Positions 35,601-43,700 of a stretch of 64,000 nucleotides of DNA are shown in pieces. The notes under the pieces were generated by a model that saw only the letters and a program-made list of their open reading frames with translations, had not been told where the DNA came from and made no database searches. Position numbers and translations under genes: made by a program. This DNA comes from Antarctobacter aquimaris. Its GTDB lineage: Bacteria; Pseudomonadota; Alphaproteobacteria; Rhodobacterales; Rhodobacteraceae. Location: the NCBI RefSeq assembly GCF_900184945.1, contig NZ_FXYF01000005.1, forward strand, positions 248,001 through 312,000, in the 5' to 3' direction. The stretch's first letter is position 1. The number at the start of each line of letters is the position of its first letter.

Positions 35601-37667
35601 ATGTCGATCACGCAGGACTGGACGGCGCCGCGCCCGCACGCCTTTCGCGATGCCTATCTCGACTGGTCGCGCCTGATCGGGATGCGCCGGGACATGCTGC
35701 CCCCCGAGCGGCCGGACGGCGGGCCGGAATACGCGCCGGTCTTTGTCCGCCTGAAACCGGGCGCCACCGCGACAGCGACACGTGCCGCGCTGCTGGCACA
35801 GGTCGAGGATGCCGTCTCGCCGCTGCTGATGGACAGCACCGAGATGGCGTTCCTTCGCGGCCGGATCGACGACCCCGAGGCACTGGCCGGGCTGCCGGAC
35901 GAATACATGCTGTACCGCCGGATGGGCACGCCCGACAGCGACCACGCCAGCCTGTTCGAGGTGCTCGACACCGGGATGCCGGTGGAGATCGACACCGCCG
36001 GGCCGCTGCCCGAGCCGCCCGCCCCGGTGCCGCCCTCGCCCACACCCGGCGCGCCCATCGTGGCGATCATCGACGACGGCATCGGCTTTCTGAACGCCCG
36101 GTTCTGCCGCAGCATGACAGACGGCGGCCTGCGCAGCCGGTTCCATGGGCTTTGGCTACAGGCGCTGGAACAGCACGCCGACCGGCCGCGCGGCGCGGTT
36201 TCGGGGCGAGTGCTGGACACCGGCGCCATTGATACGCTGCTGGCGCAGGGCGACGAACGCGCCGCCTATGCGGCAATCAACGATGCGCTGTTTGCCCCCG
36301 GCACCCGCCGTGAAACCGCATACGCCACCACCCACGGCACCCATGTGCTGGACCTCGCCGCCGGGGCGGAGCCGGGCGATGCAAGCGATCCCGCGCGGGA
36401 CTGGCCCCTGCTGGGTGTTCAACTGCCCGCAGAGACCATCGACGACACCTCGGGCACCTGGTTCGAAAGCTACCTGGTGCTGGGCCTGCGCTGGATCCTG
36501 CGGCAAGCGCGGCAGGTCGACGCCACCGCGCCGGTGATCGTCAACGTCTCGCTGGGTGTGCTGGCGGGGCCAAAGGACGGCTCGCGCTTTGTCGAATACC
36601 AGATGGCGCGCGAGGCGCGGCTGTGGGAAACCGTGACCGGCCAGCCGGTGCGGCTGGTCTGGGCCTTCGGCAACAGCTATCGCAGCAGCCAGGTGGCCTG
36701 CTTCGGGTTCGACGGCACGTCGGAGACGCCGCAGGCGATCACCTGGCGCGCGCAGCCCGACGACGAGACCGCCAGTTTCGTGGAGATTCACCTGCGCGGC
36801 GCAGCGTCAGACAAGCTGACCGTGGGGCTGACCTCCCCCGAGGGGCGCGACTCGGGCCTTGCGACGCTGCATCCGGGCGAGATCCGCTCGCTCGAACGGC
36901 CCGATGGGGCGGCGCTGGCGCGGATCTACCATGTCCCGGCGCGGCGCTGCGATGGCGATACCACCTGTTCCGCGCATTACGTCCTGGCGCTGGCGCCCAC
37001 GCGCGGACAGAAACCGGACGAACCGGAGGCCCGCGCCGGGGCCTGGCGTATCGCGCTGCGTTGCGCGGACAAGGCCGATGTGCTGGTGCAGGTCCAGCGC
37101 GATGACGCGATCCGCGGCAGCGAGGTGCGCGGGCGGCAATCCTACCTCGACCACCGCGCCGCCTATGACTGGGACCCGCTCCGCGCCGCCTATGTCGCGC
37201 CGGGAGCGGGGCCGATCACCGATGACGGCTGTCACAGCGCGCTGGTCACCGCGCCGGCGCGGCAGGTATTGGCCGTGGGTGCGGCCCGGCAGGTCGGAAT
37301 CGACCCCGCCACCGAGATCGGCGCCTATCGGCCCGCCGCTTATTCCGGACAGGGCGCGCCCTGGTCGGTCGAGGGGCCAACGGCCGCGACGGTGGCTGGC
37401 ATCGGGGCCTTTTTCGGCGGTGTCCGCGCGGCGGGCACGCTGACCGGCAGCACACGGCGCCTAGCCGGTACCAGCGCCGCAGCTGGCCGGATGACTCGGG
37501 CGCTGGCGTTGTCCGCGGCCCTGATCACGGAAAACGCCGCCAAGCCTGGCACCTGGCAGATCGACGATCTGGACCCCGACAAGGTGGGCCTGATCCCCAC
37601 CGGCGGCCTGCATGCCCGGCTGGGCGAGGCGGTGATCGACCTGCCCGAGGCGCTGCCCGCCTGCTGA
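35601..37667 (+). CDS. Subtilisin-like (S8) serine peptidase without a secretion signal
   Basis: 688 aa. The catalytic triad is Asp158 (IIDDGIGF), His245 (THGTHVLD) and Ser625 (AGTSAAAG). The N-terminal 150 residues are not a recognisable I9 propeptide and there is no signal peptide. A long insertion (about 370-560) between the His and Ser blocks holds a beta-rich part with one CxxxxC-like group (RRCDGDTTC). An AAGGAGG site precedes the ATG. It lies between two haloperoxidase-fold genes, and its promoter spacer carries phased CGTGAA repeats. An intracellular or non-classically exported processing protease is the simplest reading. Confidence 0.85.
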   Translation: MSITQDWTAPRPHAFRDAYLDWSRLIGMRRDMLPPERPDGGPEYAPVFVRLKPGATATATRAALLAQVEDAVSPLLMDSTEMAFLRGRIDDPEALAGLPDEYMLYRRMGTPDSDHASLFEVLDTGMPVEIDTAGPLPEPPAPVPPSPTPGAPIVAIIDDGIGFLNARFCRSMTDGGLRSRFHGLWLQALEQHADRPRGAVSGRVLDTGAIDTLLAQGDERAAYAAINDALFAPGTRRETAYATTHGTHVLDLAAGAEPGDASDPARDWPLLGVQLPAETIDDTSGTWFESYLVLGLRWILRQARQVDATAPVIVNVSLGVLAGPKDGSRFVEYQMAREARLWETVTGQPVRLVWAFGNSYRSSQVACFGFDGTSETPQAITWRAQPDDETASFVEIHLRGAASDKLTVGLTSPEGRDSGLATLHPGEIRSLERPDGAALARIYHVPARRCDGDTTCSAHYVLALAPTRGQKPDEPEARAGAWRIALRCADKADVLVQVQRDDAIRGSEVRGRQSYLDHRAAYDWDPLRAAYVAPGAGPITDDGCHSALVTAPARQVLAVGAARQVGIDPATEIGAYRPAAYSGQGAPWSVEGPTAATVAGIGAFFGGVRAAGTLTGSTRRLAGTSAAAGRMTRALALSAALITENAAKPGTWQIDDLDPDKVGLIPTGGLHARLGEAVIDLPEALPAC

Positions 37668-37687
37668 GGGCCGTTCAGGTCACAAGC

Positions 37688-38794
37688 CTACCATTCGTCG
37701 CGCGCCGTCTGCCACATCTCGCGCAGCCAGCCGGGCACCAGCCCCGAAGGCAGCGACAGGGTGTCGGTCGTGACAACCGCGCTGTCCCCCAGCGCGGCGC
37801 TCAGGTCGCCCAAGGTGAAATCGCCCGTGTAACCCGCACCGTGGAACACACGCGTCCGGGTCTGCCCGGTCTCGTCCAGCAGGTTCAGCAGCGCCTCGAC
37901 AACCGTTACACCCAGCACCGCCCCGGCCATGCTGTCGGTCGGGAAATGCACCCCCGCCACGGTGCGGTTCATCGCGATCCGCTCGGCGTGGCGGTAGAGT
38001 TCGTTGCGCTCGGCGATCTGGACCACCGGGTCGACTGCCACGTTGAGAAACAGCCGCGACAGCAGCGTCGCGCAGGCAAAGGATTCGGTCGCATGGCCCG
38101 ATGGCCACGATCCGTGCCCCGGCGTCTGGATCATTGGCTGCACCTTGCGCGACATGGCGATGGGGCGGGCGACGTCGAACCCGTGTTTCAGCGGCATCTC
38201 GACCGCCGTGCACAGCCGCAGCATCGCCTGGTTCAGCGCCAGCGTCCATTTCGTCGCGTCCGGGGACATGTAGCCGATCAGGCCGAAAAAGCTCTGGATG
38301 TCGCCGGTCTGCATGATGATTTCGGACAAACGGTCACCGCGCAGGTCGGCGTAGGTGCGCAGGTAGTGCAGTTGCTTGTCCGCCAGAAAGGCGTTGGTCG
38401 GCGCCTCCAGCGTCACCAGCGGCTGACCGCCCAGCGACACGGTGCCCGTCGCGGGCGTTGTCCCGTTCGCCGGCGTGAGCCTGACCGAGAACAGCCCCGT
38501 CAGGCAGGCGTCGATCACCGCGCGGCGCGGTCCCGTCGCCATCGCCTTGAGCGCGTCCCAACTGCCGCGCCCCTCCTGTTTCGGCGTGCGGTCGGCCGTC
38601 CCATCCCAGTGTCCCACGGTGCCATCGCGCGCCATGCCCAAGGCCGCGCTGGTAAAGGTGCTGTCCGGCCCGCCCTGGGAATTCTCGGCCGCCTGGCTGT
38701 TTTGCGAGTTCTGGGAATTTTGTGAATTCTGCGAGTTTTGTGAATTCTGGGAGTTCTGGCTGTTCTGGGAATTGTATGGTCCGGAGACGGGCAT
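37688..38794 (-). CDS. PAP2 / vanadium-dependent haloperoxidase family protein with NSQ-repeat N-terminus
   Basis: 368 aa. The vanadate/phosphate site is complete: Lys203 and Arg210-Pro211 (KHGFDVARP), Ser232-Gly233-His234 (PSGHA), Arg277 and His283 (RTVAGVH), with Asp287. The family contains haloperoxidases and acid phosphatases; the residues do not tell them apart. Residues 8-34 are nine tandem Asn-Ser-Gln triplets with a tenth after AAE. No signal peptide precedes them. GAGG lies upstream of the ATG. It is convergent with the S8 peptidase and diverges from the SARP-like regulator. Confidence 0.85.
   Translation of the reverse strand: MPVSGPYNSQNSQNSQNSQNSQNSQNSQNSQNSQAAENSQGGPDSTFTSAALGMARDGTVGHWDGTADRTPKQEGRGSWDALKAMATGPRRAVIDACLTGLFSVRLTPANGTTPATGTVSLGGQPLVTLEAPTNAFLADKQLHYLRTYADLRGDRLSEIIMQTGDIQSFFGLIGYMSPDATKWTLALNQAMLRLCTAVEMPLKHGFDVARPIAMSRKVQPMIQTPGHGSWPSGHATESFACATLLSRLFLNVAVDPVVQIAERNELYRHAERIAMNRTVAGVHFPTDSMAGAVLGVTVVEALLNLLDETGQTRTRVFHGAGYTGDFTLGDLSAALGDSAVVTTDTLSLPSGLVPGWLREMWQTARDEW
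38693..38773 (-). repeat. Nine-unit NSQ coding repeat
   Basis: Nine 9 bp units encode Asn-Ser-Gln. Ser codons vary (TCC, AGC, TCC, TCA, TCG, TCA, TCC, TCG, AGC) and Asn/Gln codons alternate too. The peptide is kept while the DNA differs, so this is not recent slippage. Confidence 0.9.
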
Positions 38795-38873
38795 GGCATC
38801 CTCTTGCTTTGCGGCGAAGTGTCGGGAAGCGCCGCATGCAGGTCAAAGCCTATCTGACGGCCAGGCAAATCAT

Positions 38874-38890
38874 TAACGATAAATTCACGT
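38874..38890 (-). promoter_or_regulatory. CGTGAA/CGTTAA pair, 11 bp apart, upstream of the PAP2 gene
   Basis: Read on the minus strand, CGTGAA (38890-38885) and CGTTAA (38879-38874) start 11 bp apart, about 80 bp upstream of the haloperoxidase start. A plus-strand CGTGAAT at 38909-38915 forms an inverted pair with ATTCACG at 38884-38890. The same hexamer occurs in the 35328-35600 spacer. Confidence 0.45.
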
Positions 38891-38947
38891 CCGTTGCGAG
38901 GCGACCGCGTGAATGCTAGCTTTCGTTTTAACGCAACAGGATACCGC

Positions 38948-40558
38948 ATGCCAAGGGACACGGACACCAGGATTGCCATTGCCGTGCTCGGGCCTTTCCA
39001 GGTCCGGGACGCGGCGGGCGTTGCGCTGACCGTGAAGGGCGCCAAGAACCAGGCGCTGCTGGCGATGTTGGCTCTCAGCCCCGAGATGACCCGCCCGCGC
39101 CGCTGGATCGAGGACAAGCTGTGGTCGACCTTTGGCCCGGAACAGGCCAGCGCCAACCTGCGCCAGGCCCTGTCCAAGCTGCGCAGCGCGCTGGGCCCGG
39201 CCGAAGACGTGCTGATCGCCGACCGCAGCTGTGTCCGGCTGGACCCCCGCCGGGTCCGCGTCGACCTGCTTGAGGAGGTCATCCCCGAGGACGAACGGAT
39301 CGAGCTGTTGCAGGGCATGGACGTCCGCGACCCCGAGTTCGAGGACTGGCTGCGGCAGGAACGCGGCGCGTTGCAGCAGACGCTGGCCAAGGCGACACCC
39401 TCGGAAAGCCGCGGCATCCTGATCAACTGCCGTGCCACGGCCGAGGCCCCAGGCCGCGACCAGATGCTGGGCGAGGTGCTGGCCAACCAGATCGGCGAGA
39501 ACATCGCCGAGCAGGTCCGCGCCTGGCGGCAGTCCGAGACGGACATGCCCCTGCCCGACTCTGCGCCGATGAGCGATATCCTGGTCAGCACCCAGCTGAT
39601 GCCCAACGGCAGCGGCGGGCACGCCCTGTTCATCAAGGCCACGCACCAGCCCAGCGCCCGGATCCTCTATTCCAAACTGCAACAGCTTGACCGGCTGGAG
39701 GACATCCTGACCTCCGAGATCGACGTGTCGCGCACCGTTTTCGAGGCGGCCGACCAGATCATCGGCAAGCTGCCGCACGTGCTGGACAAGGACCGCCCCG
39801 AGGCCCGTTCGACCGCGCTGTCGCGGCTGGGGCTCTATCGCATGTTCAGCTTTGAAAAGGACGCCCTGCGCGAGGCCTACGGCCTGATGGACCAGGCTTT
39901 CAAGCGGGACGAGAACGGCGTCTACCTGGCCTGGGCCAGCATGATCCGCCTGACCCAGATGATGGAGATGGCCGAAGAGGACCAGCAGCCCCTGCTGGAA
40001 GAGGCGGTCGAGCTGCATTACCGCGCGATGGAACTGGCCCCTGACAACGTGCTGGTCCATGCCATCGTGTCCAAGGTGCGCGGCACCGCGCTGGGCGATA
40101 CCGCCGGGGTGCTGGACCTGGCGCAGAACGCGGTGGAGCGGAACCCGGCCAACGCCTTTGCCTGGCGGTCGCTGGCGGATGCGCTGATGCTGTCCGGGGA
40201 CCCTGAAGGCGCGTTCAAGGCCTCGGACCGGGCGTGCCGGATCGCCCGCACCTCGCCGTTCAAGCATTACTGGGACGTCGGGCATTGCATCATCTCGATC
40301 GCCTGCAATCGCCCGCATCAGGCCATCGAGGCCGGCGAAGCGGCGGCGCGCAATGCCCCCCTGTCGCGCCCCGCGCACCGGCACCTGCTGGCGCTCTACG
40401 CGCTGGAGGGCCGGCTCGACAAGGCGCAGGCCGTCGCGGAAAAACTGGCCAAGATCGAACCGGGCTTCAGCCTGGACCGGCTGGTGAACGACGACAGCTA
40501 CCCGGTGCGGACCCTGCGCAACAAGGGGTTGCTGGAGCCGATCCGCGCTCTACTCTAG
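38948..40558 (+). CDS. SARP-like transcriptional activator with C-terminal TPR region
   Basis: 536 aa from the ATG at 38948 (AGGA 8 bp upstream); a GTG at 38912 is possible. The N-terminus (about 8-100) is an OmpR/SARP-type winged helix: IAVLGPFQVRDAAG, ALLAMLAL, LWSTFGPEQASANLRQALSKLRSALG. The middle is undefined. Residues about 300-520 form helical repeats of TPR type (AMELAPDNVLVHAIVSK, NPANAFAWRSLADAL). No NTPase domain is seen. It diverges from the PAP2 gene and precedes the giant RTX gene, and it is the best candidate reader of the 11 bp phased repeats. Confidence 0.8.
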   Translation: MPRDTDTRIAIAVLGPFQVRDAAGVALTVKGAKNQALLAMLALSPEMTRPRRWIEDKLWSTFGPEQASANLRQALSKLRSALGPAEDVLIADRSCVRLDPRRVRVDLLEEVIPEDERIELLQGMDVRDPEFEDWLRQERGALQQTLAKATPSESRGILINCRATAEAPGRDQMLGEVLANQIGENIAEQVRAWRQSETDMPLPDSAPMSDILVSTQLMPNGSGGHALFIKATHQPSARILYSKLQQLDRLEDILTSEIDVSRTVFEAADQIIGKLPHVLDKDRPEARSTALSRLGLYRMFSFEKDALREAYGLMDQAFKRDENGVYLAWASMIRLTQMMEMAEEDQQPLLEEAVELHYRAMELAPDNVLVHAIVSKVRGTALGDTAGVLDLAQNAVERNPANAFAWRSLADALMLSGDPEGAFKASDRACRIARTSPFKHYWDVGHCIISIACNRPHQAIEAGEAAARNAPLSRPAHRHLLALYALEGRLDKAQAVAEKLAKIEPGFSLDRLVNDDSYPVRTLRNKGLLEPIRALL

Positions 40559-40789
40559 GGCGAAACAAGGTCGATATCGGTCGACAAACGGGCGTCAGAC
40601 CGGCTTGTCGGCGCGAAAAACCCGGATTGTTTACGTTTCCCCACAAATCCGGCCAATTTGCGTCACATTTTCCATGTTTCTGGAGATGGAGGGCGGATCG
40701 GAATTTCCGTCTGCCTGCCGCATGTCGTTGGCCCCCGTCGATCCGGGCCGTGACGCCGTGCCATGGGTAAGAAGGTGAGGGCCGCTGAC
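40559..40789. other. Spacer upstream of the RTX gene
   Basis: 231 bp with lower GC than its surroundings. The only structure noticed is an inverted repeat, CCGGATT (40622-40628) and AATCCGG (40646-40652). No convincing phased CGTGAA array, promoter or small gene was found. Confidence 0.4.
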
Positions 40790-43700
40790 ATGGCGACGTA
40801 TACGGTTACAACAGCGAACTGGAACTCGTCGTCGTTCTGGTCAACCGTTTCACGCAACAACGCAGGCCACACTCTGGACTTTTCCAGCCTCGGGCCGGGT
40901 TATTCCGTTGTCTACGACACCGGGTCGGGCTTGCTGACCCTGTCCAACGGCACGACGACCTACACTGTCGCCGACCGCACATACAGCGGACCAACGGACG
41001 CCGCCCTGGGCGGCAACTCCCGCTTTGAGAACTACACCACCGTCCGCCTGCCGGCAGGCTCGGACTCCTACTTCGGGTCGGACAGGGCCGAGAATGTCAG
41101 CCTTGGCGGCGGCAACGACACAATCTTTACCGGCGACGGCACCGACACCGTGACCGGGATCGACGGCAACGATTTCGTCAACCTCGGCGCCGGCAACGAA
41201 AGCGTCAGCGCCACCGGCGGCAACAACACCATCATGGGCGGCGAGGGCAACGACACGCTGTCCTCGGCCGGCAACGATGAATTGCAGGGCGGCTCGGGCA
41301 ACGACGTGCTGAGCGCCGCGGCGGGCAACAACACCATCGACGGCGGCACCGGGGCCGACAGCATCACCACCGGCGCGGGCAACGACATGATCGCCGGCGG
41401 ATCCGGCCAGGACACCATCAGCTCGGGCGGCGGCAACGACACGATCTTTGGCGACGCGGCCGACATCGGCGTCAACGCGGGCACACTGTCCAGCTTCGAC
41501 TTCACCTCCATCGGCGAGACCGGCAATACAGGCACCGGCGTCATCGGCTCCTATGCCGTCTATGACAACATCGGCGTCACCGACCAGGGTGTCGTGGTGC
41601 AGGCCCGGCTGACCATTCTGGACGCCGAAAACCCCAACATGCAGGTCGAGTTCAACAACAACTCGGTCTACCTCAACCGCGACGGCGCGGCGGACTCGGG
41701 CACCGGGGTCACGCTGGGGTTCGAGTTCTTCGACCAGGCCACGGGCGCGCCGATCAAGATCACCGGTGTCTTCACCTTCATGGACATCGACACCTCGGCC
41801 GAAAGCGTCACGGCGCAGACCGCCGACGTGCAGAGCCTGTCGGTGTCCTCGAACCCGTCCACCGACCTCAGCACCTCCGACAACGGCGAGGAAATCGGCG
41901 CCAATTCCGACTACAGCAGTTCCGGCAACGCCGATCAGGATCACTGGGCGCAGTTCGCCTATTCGGAACAGCAGATGCTGGTGTTCGAGGTCACCACGCG
42001 CAGCGTCGGCACCAACTATTCCTTTTCGACGAACGGCTTCAGCAATCCGCCGACCGTCATCACCGCCACCCCCGAACCGCAGCACGACCTGATCGACGCC
42101 GGCGCCGGCGACGACCTGGTCTACGGCATGGCGGGCAACGACACGATCATCGGCGGCACCGGCCGCGACACGATCGACGGCGGCACCGGCAACGATTCCA
42201 TCGACGGCGGCGCGGATGCGGACGTGATTCGCGTCGGCGACCGTTTCGGCAGCGACATCATCCGCGGCGGCGAAGCGGTGACCACCGGCACCGACTACGA
42301 CGTGCTCGACTTTTCCGGCATGACCAGCGGCATTTCCGTCACCATGACGGGCCACGAGGCCGGCACCGCCACCAACGGCACCGATACGCTGACCTACAGC
42401 CAGATCGAAGGCTACGTGCTGACCAACCAGGCCGACAGCTTTGACGGCCAGTACGGCCCGTCGACCTCGGGTGTCACGGTGCAGGGCGGCGCGGGCGACG
42501 ATTCCATCGTCGGCACCCAGTCCGCCGACCTGATCGACGGCGGCGCCGACAATGACACCATGCGCGGCGGGATGGGAAACGACACCATCACCGGCGGCAG
42601 CGGCAACGACAGCATCCACGGCAACGAGGGCAATGACAGCCTGAGCGGCGGCGACGGCGCCGACACGATCTACGGCGAGGACGGCGACGACAGCGTCGAG
42701 GGCGGCGCGGGCGACGACCATCTCGAAGGCAACGCGGGCGACGACACCCTGGTCGGCGGCGCCGGCAACGACTGGTTGCGCGGCTCCTTCGGTGAGGACG
42801 CGCTGTATGGCGGCACGGGCGACGACTATCTCTGGGGCGGCTACGGCGACGATACCTTTCACATCGAGAACGGCTTTGGCAACGACACTGTCGACGCCGA
42901 GGCCGAGGACGAGACCACCGGCGACGTGCTGGACCTGTCGGCCGTCACCGATGCCCTGACCGTCGACCTGTCCAGCAGCAACCCGGAGATCGGCACCGTC
43001 ACGGACGGCACCGGGACGCTGCAATTCAACGATATCGAGATCATCGTGCTGGGCGCGGGCACCGATACGCTGGTGCTGGCGGACGGCTCGGGCGCGGACA
43101 GCGTCACCGGCTTTGCCGCGCCCACGGACATGGGCGGCGGCACCTGGGCGGGCAACGACCGGCTGGACGTCAGCGGGATGACCGATGCGCTGGGCAGCCC
43201 GGTCAACGTGGCCGATGTCACCGTGACCGACACCGTGGGCGACGGGTCGGGCGACGCGGTGCTGACCTTCCCCAACGGCGAGACCCTGACCCTGATCGGC
43301 GTCAGCGCGGCGCAGGTCTCGTCTCCCGCGCAATTGATCGCCATGGGCATTCCGCCGGTGCCGTCCGACGACATCGTGACCGGCACCAGCGGCGCCGACC
43401 TGATCGACACCGCCTACACCGGCGACCCAGAAGGCGACCGGATCGACAACCTGGACAACGCCACGCTTGACAACGACGACGTCGTTTATGCCGGGGGCGG
43501 CGATGACACCATCGACGCCGGCGCGGGCGACGACACCATCTATGGCGAGGCGGGCGACGACGAGATCTTTGTCGACACCGCGCTCGACAACGACAGCATC
43601 CTCGGCGGCGAGACCGGCGAAACGCAGGGCGACCGCATCAACCTGTCCTCCATCGCCGACGACCTGACCATCACCTTCACCGGCCCCGAAACCGGCACCA

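Noticed and set aside
38693-38773. Short tandem repeat as a phase-variation tract
   Set aside because: The 9 bp units differ at many synonymous positions, so slippage is unlikely, and unit loss would keep the reading frame.
40561-40660. A third phased hexamer array upstream of the RTX gene
   Set aside because: CGACAA (40582) and CGTCAG (40593) are 11 bp apart, but they match CGTGAA poorly and no further copies are in register.
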